Position numbers and translations under genes: made by a program. Under the pieces are notes generated by a model, which had not been told where the DNA came from, made no database searches, and saw nothing but the letters and a program-made list of their open reading frames with translations. This document shows positions 1 to 8,750 of a stretch of 64,000 nucleotides of DNA, in pieces. The DNA is taken from assembly GCA_023395255.1 (NCBI GenBank), contig JAEWZN010000018.1:4865-68864 (forward strand), read 5' to 3'. Origin of the DNA: Deferribacteres bacterium. Its GTDB lineage: Bacteria > Chrysiogenota > Deferribacteres > Deferribacterales > Geovibrionaceae. Position 1 is the stretch's first letter. Each line of letters starts with the position of its first letter.

Positions 1-165
1 GCGAAGCCTTGTTTTGCAAGGCGCGAGCGTGTATTCAAAATTTCCATGGACGGTAAATTTTGAATTATCAGGACAAGATGTTGCGCCGTGCGGAGCGAAG
101 CCTTGCTTTGCAAGGCGCGAGCATGTATTCAAAATTTCCATGGACGGTAAATTTTGAATTATCAG
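1..165 (+). repeat. GHE element, two tandem copies
   Basis: GHE is a name used here for a dispersed element. Reading order is hairpin C, core GCGCCGTGCGNAGCGAAG, hairpin B, core GCGCGAGCGTGT, hairpin A. This site has two copies with a 94-bp period (the core tail starts at 1 and 95); the first is cut by the window edge. Hairpin B is CCTTG/CAAGG. Hairpin A has an 11-bp stem (33-43 with 55-65; 127-137 with 149-159) and a loop containing ATGGAC. Hairpin C is not evident here. No gene is seen between 1 and 391. Confidence 0.75.
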
Positions 166-175
166 GACAAATGTA

Positions 176-252
176 TGAGATTGCTTCACTTTGTTCGCAA
201 TGACAGCAAATTATGTCACTGCGAGGAGCGGGAGCGACGCGGCAGTCTGAGT
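176..252. repeat. CATTGCGAAC-type dispersed repeat
   Basis: An imperfect inverted repeat built from a 'gagattgcttcac...gttcgcaatgac' half and a 'gtcactgcgaggagcg...gacgcggcagtctga' half. Related copies lie near 11125, 17578, 34600, 36655, 49462 and 55066. Similar short palindromic repeats are common between genes in many bacteria. No coding potential is seen. Confidence 0.6.
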
Positions 253-267
253 TTTTTGCCTTTTCAT

Positions 268-363
268 AAATCCTCCCCCGCCCTCCTTTGTCAAAGAAGA
301 GTGTTTTGCTTTTAGCCGCAACAGCTTCCCCCTTTTATAAAGGGGAACCGGAGGGGGATTTAA
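268..363. repeat. CCCCCTTT-type dispersed inverted repeat
   Basis: Contains 'cttccccctttt' followed by 'ataaaggggaaccggaggggga', an inverted repeat flanked by a 'cccccgccctcctttg' stretch. Related blocks occur at 17418-17510 and 34470-34516. It sits just past the stop codon of the minus-strand gene at 392 and could also act as a transcription stop, but there is no clean U-tract. Confidence 0.5.
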
Positions 364-391
364 GACGCTCTGGGTCATGCCCCGCGGCAAG

Positions 392-2125
392 CTAAAACTT
401 CACAACCTTCGGCGCATTTTTCGCAAACTGCGGCATTGTCATGCCGATTGTAGCGTTAATATATGTCGGGTCGGTTACTGTGTAGCGTTTGCCCTCAAAG
501 GAAACATAGTCTCCTTTCACATTGGATTTAAAAGCCACTGCCGCCGCGATATGTCCCGGATAGTCCAGAAAAACCGTATCAAGCTTAAGAAGCTGTCTCA
601 CAAGGTACGTGAACAGTATGCTCCTGTCCTCGCAGTCGGAGTACGGGTAATAGATTGTCTCCATGGCAAAAAGGAACTTCTCCCGCCCGAACTGCTGGTC
701 GTCTGTGGCGTATTTGAAGGCTGTCTGCACAAATTTCAGGATGATGTTCACCGCCTCCTCATCGCTCTTGCCTTTGATAATCGGCGCAAGCTGAGCCAGA
801 AGCGGCTTGCCTGCCCAGTCAGGAAGCCCGGCCTCTCCGTAAAGGCTCACATCTGTCTGCGGGTGGTATTTCAGGTAAACTATATCATTCATGTTATAAG
901 GAACTTTAATATTGAAAGTCTGCCCGCCGTAAGTGAAGCTCAGGCTGCGCTCTGAAACTTTCCTGCCGAGGTCGGGGTAGTCGGTCATACGGAAATCCAT
1001 AGCCCTGTCTGCCTTCGGGTAGCTTTTTTCATAGGTGTACACACTGCCCAGATTATTTATAAATCCGTCTGCGGAGACAGCGTAATATCTTTTGTCGTTA
1101 AGCGTGAAGAACGAAACTCCGTAAAGTCTGGTATTTGCCGGAACAAGGAGGTAAACGTTCTCCTTGTCATAGGCGGTTCTTGTTTCATACCCGGCTTTGC
1201 TGAGTATGAACCATGTGAGCAGAACCTTGCCGTTTCTGTCGGCTGCTATTTTACCGGAGGCCTCACTGACAAGGAGAATGAAACCCCAGTCGGTCATTTT
1301 GAGCTCTTTTCTGTATTTAAGCAGGTTATTCATCAGGGGTTCGTAGTCAGCCAGAGCAGCCTTTTCCCAGAATTCGCCCAGTTTGCTGCCGCTGAGGGGG
1401 GCTTCCGCGCCAAGCTGGAGCTTGGTATCATAGCCGACTTTTATGGGGCTGCCGAAGAAGACAAACTCAAGAGCCCTACCCTTGATCGAAGGGGGAGCAA
1501 CAACCACAGGTGCAGGAACAGGAACCGGAACAGGCTGAGGGATTACTGCCACATCAGGCTGAGGTTTCACGACCGGTACAGGCACAGGTTCAGGTTTCGG
1601 TTCAGGCTTCACGACCGGTACAGGCACAGGTTCAGGTTTTGGTTCAGGCTTCACGATCGGTACAGGCACAGGTTCGGGCTTCGGTTCAGGCTTTACGATC
1701 GGTACAGGCACAGGTTCGGGCTTCGGCTCAGGTTTCACGATCGGTACAGGCACAGGTTCGGGCTTCGGTTCAGGCTTCGCCACAGGAGCCGGGGGAGCGG
1801 GAGGAACTGGTTTTGCAGGTTCAGGAACCTCAACAGGTCTGGGAGGAGTGGGTTTCACCACCGGAATGGGAGCTTTTTCCACATGCGGCGGTGCAACGGG
1901 TATTTTGATCGGCTTCGGCTCGTCAATCTGCTTGACGGGCTCCTCGGTCTCGACCCTGATCCACATCTCTTTCAGAAATGCAGTGAATTCCTTGTCCCTT
2001 TCATCCTTAAACTGCTGGAACTCATCCATCTGCGATTTCATGTATTCTTCAAAGGTCTCAGCTTTTATAACTGAAAAAGTGGAAAACACCGTAAGAACTA
2101 TTAAGGCTGTCCTGCCGAAATGCAT
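392..2125 (-). CDS. Secreted transglutaminase-like protein with a Pro-rich repeat linker
   Basis: 577 residues. Residues 1-22 look like a signal peptide, so the product is exported. Residues 25-60 are charged and probably helical. Residues 67-212 are proline-rich and hold five copies of the 14-mer KPEPKPEPVPVPIV (residues 117-186; 42-bp DNA units at 1568-1777). The C-terminal third carries a transglutaminase-like papain-fold triad: Cys498 (SDCEDRS), His525 (PGHIAAA) and Asp552 (TDPTY). The Pro/Lys/Glu linker resembles the stiff spacer of TonB-type proteins and could hold the catalytic domain away from a membrane or the cell wall. That role is inference and the substrate is unknown. The start has AGGAGG 5 bp upstream. 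It lies downstream of greA, behind a terminator, so it is probably a separate unit. Confidence 0.8.
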   Translation of the reverse strand: MHFGRTALIVLTVFSTFSVIKAETFEEYMKSQMDEFQQFKDERDKEFTAFLKEMWIRVETEEPVKQIDEPKPIKIPVAPPHVEKAPIPVVKPTPPRPVEVPEPAKPVPPAPPAPVAKPEPKPEPVPVPIVKPEPKPEPVPVPIVKPEPKPEPVPVPIVKPEPKPEPVPVPVVKPEPKPEPVPVPVVKPQPDVAVIPQPVPVPVPAPVVVAPPSIKGRALEFVFFGSPIKVGYDTKLQLGAEAPLSGSKLGEFWEKAALADYEPLMNNLLKYRKELKMTDWGFILLVSEASGKIAADRNGKVLLTWFILSKAGYETRTAYDKENVYLLVPANTRLYGVSFFTLNDKRYYAVSADGFINNLGSVYTYEKSYPKADRAMDFRMTDYPDLGRKVSERSLSFTYGGQTFNIKVPYNMNDIVYLKYHPQTDVSLYGEAGLPDWAGKPLLAQLAPIIKGKSDEEAVNIILKFVQTAFKYATDDQQFGREKFLFAMETIYYPYSDCEDRSILFTYLVRQLLKLDTVFLDYPGHIAAAVAFKSNVKGDYVSFEGKRYTVTDPTYINATIGMTMPQFAKNAPKVVKF

Positions 2126-2218
2126 AGTTTCCTCCTGACTGGTTAAGAAACCTGAATATAAAATATATTATACAGCTAAAATAGCCCACGGGTGATAGAA
2201 AAGTACAGGTAAAAGGAA

Positions 2219-2248
2219 CAAAAAACGCTCCCGGAAAACGGGAGCGCC
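2219..2248 (-). terminator. Rho-independent terminator after greA
   Basis: The stem CGCTCCCG/CGGGAGCG (2226-2233 with 2239-2246) has a 5-base loop and is followed on the minus strand by TTTTTTG. It ends the long accA-to-greA gene run. Confidence 0.85.
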
Positions 2249-2261
2249 TGATGCTGAGAAT

Positions 2262-2735
2262 TTATTTGAAGGATATTTCGATGATTTCGTATTCGATTTC
2301 GCCGCCGGGAGCCTGAACAATAGTCTCATCGCCGACTTTTTTATTCACAAGCGCTCTGGAGAGCGGAGAGAGGATAGAAATTGTTCCGCTGCTGATGTCC
2401 GCCTCGTCCGGCCCGACTATCTTGTAGGTTTTTCTTTCTTCTGTATCAACATTTTCTACTGTTACAGTAGCGCCGAAAATAACCTTATCGGAGGAGAGTG
2501 AAGATATATCTATAACGTCAAACCTGCCGATCTTGCCTTCCAGTTCGGCTATGCGCGCTTCTATCATACCCTGCCTTTCCTTGGCGGCATCATACTCGGC
2601 GTTTTCGCTTAAGTCACCGTGGCTTCTCGCCTCGGCTATAGCTTCAACAGCTTCCTTTCTTTCAATCGTCTTGAGCCTTTCCAGCTCTTTTTTGATCTTT
2701 TGAAACCCTTCTTTTGTTATCGGGATTCTTTCCAT
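2262..2735 (-). CDS. greA: Transcription elongation factor GreA
   Basis: 157 residues, the usual GreA length. It rescues backtracked RNA polymerase by stimulating transcript cleavage. The N-terminal coiled coil (ITKEGFQKIKKELERLKT, then an Ala/Glu-rich hairpin with SHGDLSENAEYDAAK) carries the acidic tip. The C-terminal FKBP-like globule ends in the family-typical EYEIIEISFK. The start at 2735 is chosen because GGAGG lies 6 bp upstream. An upstream ATG at 2741 touches the ribosome site, and a longer reading would only add residues that belong to xseA. Its first 24 codons overlap the 3' end of xseA in another frame. Confidence 0.93.
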   Translation of the reverse strand: MERIPITKEGFQKIKKELERLKTIERKEAVEAIAEARSHGDLSENAEYDAAKERQGMIEARIAELEGKIGRFDVIDISSLSSDKVIFGATVTVENVDTEERKTYKIVGPDEADISSGTISILSPLSRALVNKKVGDETIVQAPGGEIEYEIIEISFK

Positions 2736-4077
2736 TGCCATCCTCCGAAAGTTTCCTGCCGGTGACGAAGGTGTTAATATAGCCGTCATTGAATCTAATT
2801 TCAAGTTCATCTTCGAGATGGACGTCTTTTGCCTTCCTGACCAACCTGTTGTTTATGCTTACCAGCGCATAGCCTCTTTCCAGAGCCTTTTCGGGGCTGA
2901 CCCCGCCGAGCCTCGCGCTGAGGAGCTCAAGTTTCTGTTTATTTTCCTTTAATGCGTCCAGCGAGAGAGTTTTAAGCATCCTCAACGCGCTGTCCGTTCT
3001 GTTTTTCATTCTTTCCAGCCGTATGCCCGGATGGTGTTTTCTTATCACCCCGGCGCAGGTGTCCAGCTTTCTGGAAACGCCGAAAAGCCTTTCCTTCATC
3101 TTCGAGGTTATTTTCTGCTCACGCGCACCCAGCATATTCTTAAGAGAGGCTATCTTTGCCGCAGGGGAAGAAGCTCCCAGCCTGCGCCCCAGAAAGTCCA
3201 TCCGCTGATTTAAGCGGTTGAGCCTGTTCTCCATGAATGAGCCGAGCCTGCCCTGATAAACCGCAATCTCTTTTTCTCTGACAGCGTAGCCCTCAGAAAG
3301 TTTGACCGCTGCCGCGGTGGGTGTGGCGACCCTCAGATCCGCCGTGAAGTCGCATATGGAGAAATCTCTCTCATGCCCGACAGCGGAAATGCAGGGAACC
3401 TTCGTCGCCGCAACTGCCCTGGCTACGTTCTCCTCGCTGAAAACAGCCAAGTCCTCAAGCGAGCCGCCGCCGCGCATAAGCACAACTGCATCATAGACCT
3501 GCGTGAGGCTTCCCGCCGTGTTCAGCGCCTTAATAATAGGCAGCGCCGCTTCCTTGCCCTGCACAGGTACAGGCCATATATCAATCACAAACCTGCCGCC
3601 GGTCTTTTTTGCGGTGGTTATAAAATCCGTAACAGCCGCACCCGTGGGTGAGGTTATAAGAGCTATGCGCTCCGGCAGTTCGGGAATATTTTTTTTGCGG
3701 GCTTCGTCAAAAAGCCCTTCTGCCTCAAGCCTGCGCTTGGTTTCCTCAAACTTCTGCCAGAAGAGCCCCACGGAGTCGTACTCAATCTTCCGGGCGATGA
3801 TCTGGTATGCCCCGTCAGATTCGTAGAGCTTAAGCTCCCCGGTCACCTCAACGGAATCTCCGTTTTTGGGCGTGTATGAGCGGGCGGACACGGCGGCGTT
3901 TTTGAACATAGCCACCCTGATCTTCGCCTTGTCGTCTTTCAGTGAAAAATACAGATGCCCTCTGGGTGAAACAGAAAAACCTGTTATCTCCCCGCTGATG
4001 GTGACTGTGTCCCTGAAAGTGCCCTCAAGCAGATTTTTAATTGCTTCGGTTATCTCCGTTACTGTGAACCGCTTCAT
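2662..4077 (-). CDS. xseA: Exodeoxyribonuclease VII large subunit
   Basis: 471 residues. Large catalytic subunit of the nuclease that degrades single-stranded DNA from both ends. Residues 1-100 form the OB fold (VTISGEITGFSVSPRGHLYF). The central catalytic part includes ALITSPTGAAVTDF, MRGGGSLEDLAVF and SAVGHERDFSICDFTADLRV. A long coiled coil follows (about 260-400), then a beta segment with ALERGYALVS. The last 23 or so residues are a charged tail encoded on top of greA. No small subunit gene (xseB) is adjacent. It overlaps the 3' end of the ftsB-like gene by 41 bp, so translation is probably coupled. Confidence 0.93.
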   Translation of the reverse strand: MKRFTVTEITEAIKNLLEGTFRDTVTISGEITGFSVSPRGHLYFSLKDDKAKIRVAMFKNAAVSARSYTPKNGDSVEVTGELKLYESDGAYQIIARKIEYDSVGLFWQKFEETKRRLEAEGLFDEARKKNIPELPERIALITSPTGAAVTDFITTAKKTGGRFVIDIWPVPVQGKEAALPIIKALNTAGSLTQVYDAVVLMRGGGSLEDLAVFSEENVARAVAATKVPCISAVGHERDFSICDFTADLRVATPTAAAVKLSEGYAVREKEIAVYQGRLGSFMENRLNRLNQRMDFLGRRLGASSPAAKIASLKNMLGAREQKITSKMKERLFGVSRKLDTCAGVIRKHHPGIRLERMKNRTDSALRMLKTLSLDALKENKQKLELLSARLGGVSPEKALERGYALVSINNRLVRKAKDVHLEDELEIRFNDGYINTFVTGRKLSEDGNGKNPDNKRRVSKDQKRAGKAQDD

Positions 4078-4339
4078 TGCCTATAATATAAATGTCCTCA
4101 TCCGGTGAGCGCATGTTAAGCTCCTTTCTGATGAGAAGCTCCAGATATTCCTTATCTTTTTTTATTGCTTCAAGCTCTTTCTGAAGGCTCCTGATCTTGG
4201 AATCCATCTCCATAATCTGAGCTTCATAAGTGTTTTTGAGCCCCACGAGCTCCCTGTATTTCAGCACGCCGTTGTGGCCGAAAAAAAGGTAAAGCACAAG
4301 TCCCGCTATCAGTGCAAAGTAAATTAAGCCTGCTTTCAT
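4037..4339 (-). CDS. ftsB: FtsB/DivIC-type septum formation initiator
   Basis: 100 residues. Small bitopic cell-division protein with a short cytoplasmic start, one membrane span (about residues 4-21), then a leucine-zipper-like coiled coil (about 28-72) with the family motif KELEAIKKDKEYLELLIRKEL. Such proteins form the FtsQ/FtsB/FtsL-type complex at the septum. The start is set by the ATGA overlap (4336-4339) with the upstream gene and by the membrane span, which begins almost at once. The family is clear; the symbol rests on domain layout rather than on synteny. Confidence 0.8.
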   Translation of the reverse strand: MKAGLIYFALIAGLVLYLFFGHNGVLKYRELVGLKNTYEAQIMEMDSKIRSLQKELEAIKKDKEYLELLIRKELNMRSPDEDIYIIGNEAVHSNGDNRSN

Positions 4340-5247
4340 GGTTTTTTCGCCTTCTGCTCCACAATTCTCGCCGCAGCCTGTCTCAGTGTGGCGGGTACTT
4401 CCTTTGAACGGGAAATATACTCGACATCCTGAAACATAAGCCTGCCCACCAGCCCCATTGTTATATCCAGAGGGGTTTTGGGGTTTCTGACTATGGCGCT
4501 GATGATAGTATAACTTTTCATCCATTCCTTGTTCAAGGCAACTTCGCGGAAAATATGCTCCGACGTGCTTTTGTTTTTCACAAGGAACTCAACCTCTTCC
4601 TCGGTCATTCTGGGATTGCGCATAACGGCAGATGAAATCTGCTTGTTAGGACTGCGAACCAGCAGCCCGCGCGCCTGTTTGTTCCCTTTGGAGGCAAGTT
4701 TTATCTTCTGGGCAATGCTCATTTTCTGAATCTGCCCGTAGAGGTTTTCCTCAAGCTCTTTTTTGGTCTCAAAATCCGGCTGCCAGCCGGATATGCCCGT
4801 CACTCTCGCCGCTGTATTATCGCTGAGAAACGGGTTTTTCAAAAGAAGCACCGCCAGAGACGGTTCATCCACCAGAATATCAGCATCCGCCAAATTCTCC
4901 AGAATCTCTTCCTCCGCGGACTGGGCAAATGCAGTGAAAATATCCGTCCGCAGACCCTTGTTCGTCGCAGCAGCCGCGAAAAACTCCGGCGAATTTTTCA
5001 TCATCCGGCAAAGGAAAATGAACAGATCACCGCTGAGTGAAGGCTCCGTGCAGAGCGCTCCGTAGAGATCCGCTCTGTCCTTAAGCCATTCAAACATAGG
5101 CTTTGCAAGGGTTCTCCGCTTCTCCAGAACGCACTTCACCCACAGAGGCTCGTCCCCTGCGGGTACTCGGTTTTCCGCAAAAATTATTGATGCAGTGCCG
5201 TCATCCGTTTCCGAAGTGAGAAACGAAGAAGTGGAAATCTCCATCAT
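4336..5247 (-). CDS. Helical-repeat protein of unknown function
   Basis: About 303 residues, soluble, no signal peptide. The sequence is mostly alpha-helical with imperfect leucine-rich or HEAT-like units, for example RGLLVRSPNKQISSAVMRNP followed by RMTEEEVEFLVKNKS, and later IISAIVRNPKTPLDITMGLV. The recurring '(V/L)xRNPxx(T/I)' phrase resembles bacterial leucine-rich-repeat-variant proteins. No catalytic motif is seen. It sits between DUF4416 and the ftsB-like gene with overlapping or short junctions, so it is co-transcribed. Two ATGs in tandem (5247 and 5244) follow an AGAGGG site; the second has the better spacing. Confidence 0.65.
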   Translation of the reverse strand: MMEISTSSFLTSETDDGTASIIFAENRVPAGDEPLWVKCVLEKRRTLAKPMFEWLKDRADLYGALCTEPSLSGDLFIFLCRMMKNSPEFFAAAATNKGLRTDIFTAFAQSAEEEILENLADADILVDEPSLAVLLLKNPFLSDNTAARVTGISGWQPDFETKKELEENLYGQIQKMSIAQKIKLASKGNKQARGLLVRSPNKQISSAVMRNPRMTEEEVEFLVKNKSTSEHIFREVALNKEWMKSYTIISAIVRNPKTPLDITMGLVGRLMFQDVEYISRSKEVPATLRQAAARIVEQKAKKP

Positions 5248-5266
5248 GCCCTCTGCCGCAATATAT

Positions 5267-5812
5267 CTATTCAGATGAACCAGCCGCTGCAGTCTCTGCG
5301 ATCAGGTGGTTTCGCATTTTCTCAAAAAACTCCAGCGCCTGCGGAAATGTGTAGTCCTGAAAGGTCCACGGCAGAGGCTGATAGGCGTTTTTTCTTCTCT
5401 GAAGCTGAAGGTCGGCATAAATTCTGCCGCCTATGTATATTCTGTGGGTAAAATTCTTTGTGCTGGCAGCGACAACTTTTTCAAGCGCCACATAACCGGG
5501 ATCTACGTTTATAAATCTTTTTCCGTCCGTCATAAGGCTGTTTTCAAGCTCCACAGCCTTAATCTTGAACTCCGCCAGTCTCTCCGGCGAATCTATAACT
5601 TCATACCCTGCGAAATATTTCGACTGTGGTCTGCCCATTTCCGGGGTGTAGTATTCCGTATGGCTGAAATCAAACTCAGGAGACTTAAATAAGGGCTTCC
5701 CGAAGATACTGACGATGGCGGTATCAGGCTCAGGGAAATATTCCCTGTTGTACAGAACCGCGTTAAAATAAATAACCCTTAAAGGTTCTCTGAAACCGCC
5801 GCCGAAAACCAT
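5267..5812 (-). CDS. DUF4416 family protein
   Basis: 181 residues, soluble. Matches the DUF4416 pattern: an N-terminal strand with IYFNAVLYNREYF, the phrase FDFSHTEYYTPEMG, then RFINVDPGYVALEKVVAASTK and the end motif YPLPWTFQDY-like QPLPWTFQDYTFPQ. The biochemical function of this family is not established. The start codon overlaps the hfq stop (TGATG), which indicates translational coupling to hfq. Confidence 0.75.
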   Translation of the reverse strand: MVFGGGFREPLRVIYFNAVLYNREYFPEPDTAIVSIFGKPLFKSPEFDFSHTEYYTPEMGRPQSKYFAGYEVIDSPERLAEFKIKAVELENSLMTDGKRFINVDPGYVALEKVVAASTKNFTHRIYIGGRIYADLQLQRRKNAYQPLPWTFQDYTFPQALEFFEKMRNHLIAETAAAGSSE

Positions 5813-6036
5813 CAGGCCATTTCAATTTCGTCGATTTCCTCGGAAGGCTCGATAGTTGACACTGCGTGTTTGTAGATCATTTTCTGGGAATCGTCCTTCA
5901 AAATGATCACAAAGTTGTCGAACCCCTTTATAAGTCCTTCTATCTTGACTCCGTTAACCAAATAAATAGTCACAGCGATGCGTCTTTTCCTGATATGGTT
6001 AAGAAAAACATCCTGAATGTTGACTTTTTTGCTCAT
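5812..6036 (-). CDS. hfq: RNA chaperone Hfq
   Basis: 74 residues. Ring-forming Sm-like protein that pairs small RNAs with mRNAs. The Sm1 motif spans residues 7-45 ([20 protein letters not shown], then [12 protein letters not shown]) and Sm2 follows with [10 protein letters not shown]. The YKHA of the RNA-binding pore is intact. The C-terminal tail is short and acidic ([12 protein letters not shown]). It lies downstream of miaA, the same miaA-hfq order known from proteobacteria. A GGGGG ribosome site lies 4 bp before the start. Confidence 0.95.
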   Translation of the reverse strand: MSKKVNIQDVFLNHIRKRRIAVTIYLVNGVKIEGLIKGFDNFVIILKDDSQKMIYKHAVSTIEPSEEIDEIEMA

Positions 6037-6096
6037 AATACCCCCAGGAGTAATAATAACGTTAATTCACAAGTATAAGTCAGGGTTAATTTTTTT

Positions 6097-7011
6097 TCAA
6101 GTCCAATAATCGCGTATGAATGCGGAAAGCTGGTCTGCGTTTTTGTCATCCCCTGCGCGGAGTTCAGTCAGCCCGTCCATATGCCCGAACCATGTGACCT
6201 GCCGCTTGGCGAAGTTGCGGGTCTTCTGCTGAACGGCTGCCAGAACCGAAGGAAAATCAGCCTTTCCCTTCACAAGTGCCGCAGTTTCGCGGTAGCCTAT
6301 CGCCTTAAAGGACTGCATGTTCTCGTTATAACCACAGCCCAGCAGGTTTTTCACCTCATTCGCCCAGCCCGCATCAAACATCTTCACAACACGTTCGTTT
6401 ATGCGGGCATACATCCGCTCACGTTCATCCGTTATAAGAAAGACGGAATATTTATGCTTCGGGTTAACATGAAAAACTCTCTGCGCCTCACGAACATTCA
6501 TTTTGCACAGAGCATTTATCTCAAGCCCGCGGATTATCCTTGTTTTATCGGATGGAGGGATGGATGCGGCAAATTCAGGGTCAACTGATTTAAGCCTTTC
6601 ATGCAGAAGGGTAAAGCCGTGCTTTCCCCCCTCTTCTTCCAGTGCGGCTCTGAGATTTTCATCCCGCTCCGGTGCACTGAAAATCCCTTTTATGAGAGTT
6701 TCCGCATAGAGCCCTGTTCCGCCTGCGATGACAGGCAGCCTGCCCCGTGAGATTATATCATCAATCAGCTTTTCCGCATGCTCAAAAAAATCACCTGCGG
6801 AGTAGGTCTGGTCAGGGTCAAGAATGTTTATGAGGTGATGGGGAACCGCCGCAAGCTCCTCACCGGAGGGTTTGGCAGTGCCTATGTCCATGCCTCTGTA
6901 AACCTGATAAGCATCAGCGCTTATTATCTCTGCATTATGGCGGAGCGCAAGCTCTATGGCCAGTGCGGTTTTACCCGTGCCTGTTGCCCCTGTTATTATG
7001 GGAATAATCAT
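6097..7011 (-). CDS. miaA: tRNA dimethylallyltransferase MiaA
   Basis: 304 residues. Adds a dimethylallyl group to A37 of tRNAs that read codons starting with U. The P-loop GATGTGKT is at residues 7-14; SADAYQVYRGMDIGTAKP follows, then HHLINILDP, AGGTGLYAETLIKG and RIIRGLEI. The start at 7011 puts the P-loop near the N-terminus as in the family and makes an ATGA overlap with the mutL stop. A longer reading would add 22 residues encoded inside mutL. Confidence 0.94.
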   Translation of the reverse strand: MIIPIITGATGTGKTALAIELALRHNAEIISADAYQVYRGMDIGTAKPSGEELAAVPHHLINILDPDQTYSAGDFFEHAEKLIDDIISRGRLPVIAGGTGLYAETLIKGIFSAPERDENLRAALEEEGGKHGFTLLHERLKSVDPEFAASIPPSDKTRIIRGLEINALCKMNVREAQRVFHVNPKHKYSVFLITDERERMYARINERVVKMFDAGWANEVKNLLGCGYNENMQSFKAIGYRETAALVKGKADFPSVLAAVQQKTRNFAKRQVTWFGHMDGLTELRAGDDKNADQLSAFIRDYWT

Positions 7012-8750
7012 CTGTTGAATTTCCTGAACAGGGTTTCCTTGTCCAGTGAGTAGGTTATAGGCCTTCCGTGCGGACATGTATGCGGGTTGGAGGTTTTCAG
7101 CAGGTCAGCCATTATCCTGTCCATTTCGGGAAATGTGAGCTTTTCCCCCGCCTTGACCGCGCATTTGCATGACATGGTGAGAATTCTGGAATCCTCCTGT
7201 CTGCCCTTGGCGCACTCTGCCATTTCGGTGAGCATCTCCCTTATCTCCTTCTCTATGTTGCGTTTGAGAATATCCGCCGGAACACGGACAATTTTCAGGC
7301 TGTCAGTACCGAAAACTTCAAGCCCGAAGCCGAAAGCAGCCAGATCCTCCGCATTCTCCTCAGCGGCTCTGAGTTCTTCCGCATCCGCCTCCATAACCAT
7401 AGGTTCAAACAGGACGATGGAAGGTATGTTCACGTTTTTTTCGTTGAGAAACTTCTCATAAAGCACACGCTCATGCGCCACATGCTGATCAACGAAGAAC
7501 ACGCTGCCGTTCATCTCGCAGATTATCAGCGAGTCAAACGCCTGACCGATTATGCGGTAGGGGCGTTCTTCGTATACTGGCTTCTGAGCCTGAGGATGTT
7601 CTCTGTATGTATTTGAATAACTTGGTTTTTCCTGAACTGTCTCCATAACGGAGGTTATGTCGAAGGAGGGTCTGGCTTCCGCCACAAAATATTCCTTCGG
7701 ATCTGAGGGTTCCGCACCGAACCAGTCGGGCATGACATTCACGGCGGTTTCGTCCTGCCCGGCGGGCGTATTTTTCTTATTATCGAGAGTTTCCTTAACG
7801 CAGTCGTGAACCATGCCGAAAATATCCCGCGAGTTCAACATCTTAACAACAGCTTTGGCAGGATGCACATTCACGTCCACATCCTCCGGGCGCACCTTTA
7901 TCTCCACTGCGCAGGCAGGGTATCTGTTTTCGGGAATGAGCCTGTGGTAAGCCTGAACAACCGCCTGAACAACTGCGGCATCCTTCACCACGCGACCGTT
8001 AACGGCGACTATCATCGCGTCTCTTCTGTATCTCTGTACTGTGGGCAGACTGGCTGCCATGCGCACGAAAACGCCGCTGTACTCTTTCTCTCCGTAAATA
8101 AGTTCATCCACACCCAGAGCGGTTTTTGCCTTAAGGAGAAAGCTTTCATCCCGCCCTGCGGAAAACACTTCCTTTGAATTGCTTTTAACACGAACGGACA
8201 CACCGTCGGTAAAAACAGCGAACTGTTTAACAAACCTGATTATTTCACGTTCAAGCCCCTGCGGGCTGCCGAAAAATTTCAGCCTTGCGGGAACATTGCG
8301 GAAAAGCTCCTTCACTGCCACGCATGTGCCCTGAACGGACGGAGCGGGACGCAAGGGTTCCACAGCGCCGAACTTCACGCGGAGCTCGTTCCCCTCGCCT
8401 TCTCTGGCACTCATTATGGAAAAATCGCTTACGGATGATATGGCGGCAAGGGCTTCGCCCCTGAAACCGTAGGAATGTATGTTCCAGATGTCGTCGATGT
8501 CTCTGATTTTGCTGGTGGCGAACCTTTCAACGGCGGCGGGCAGATCCTCCTTAAGGATTCCCCGCCCGTTGTCGGTTATGCGGATGAGGGACAGCCCCCC
8601 CTCCTCTATTTCAACGGAAATGCTGTCTGCGCCTGCGTCAACTGAGTTTTCCATCAGTTCCTTCACGGCATTCAGCGGCTTTTCCACCACCTCGCCCGCC
8701 GCAACTTTATTCGAAACGCTTTCGGGGAGGCGGATGATCTCTTTCATCAT
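7008..8750 (-). CDS. mutL: DNA mismatch repair protein MutL (endonuclease type)
   Basis: 580 residues. GHKL ATPase that links mismatch recognition to strand removal. N-terminal motifs: NKVAAGEVVEKP, MENSVDAGA, ITDNGRGI and RFATSKI. The C-terminal part carries DQHVAHERVLYE, which fits the DQHA(x)2E(x)4E nuclease motif with Val for Ala, plus SCKCAVKAGE and the CPHGRP metal motif near the end. This suggests a nicking MutL of the kind found in bacteria without MutH. Two ATGs (8750 and 8747) follow GGAG; the first overlaps the accA stop by one base. Confidence 0.95.
   Translation of the reverse strand: MMKEIIRLPESVSNKVAAGEVVEKPLNAVKELMENSVDAGADSISVEIEEGGLSLIRITDNGRGILKEDLPAAVERFATSKIRDIDDIWNIHSYGFRGEALAAISSVSDFSIMSAREGEGNELRVKFGAVEPLRPAPSVQGTCVAVKELFRNVPARLKFFGSPQGLEREIIRFVKQFAVFTDGVSVRVKSNSKEVFSAGRDESFLLKAKTALGVDELIYGEKEYSGVFVRMAASLPTVQRYRRDAMIVAVNGRVVKDAAVVQAVVQAYHRLIPENRYPACAVEIKVRPEDVDVNVHPAKAVVKMLNSRDIFGMVHDCVKETLDNKKNTPAGQDETAVNVMPDWFGAEPSDPKEYFVAEARPSFDITSVMETVQEKPSYSNTYREHPQAQKPVYEERPYRIIGQAFDSLIICEMNGSVFFVDQHVAHERVLYEKFLNEKNVNIPSIVLFEPMVMEADAEELRAAEENAEDLAAFGFGLEVFGTDSLKIVRVPADILKRNIEKEIREMLTEMAECAKGRQEDSRILTMSCKCAVKAGEKLTFPEMDRIMADLLKTSNPHTCPHGRPITYSLDKETLFRKFNR

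Noticed and set aside
1510..1908. A plus-strand frame rich in VQAQVQV repeats
   Set aside because: It is the shadow of the 42-bp repeats of the minus-strand Pro-rich gene, which has a signal peptide, a ribosome site and a catalytic triad.
2741..2810. A longer GreA with 25 extra residues
   Set aside because: The extra part is encoded inside xseA, and a well-placed GGAGG favours the start at 2735.
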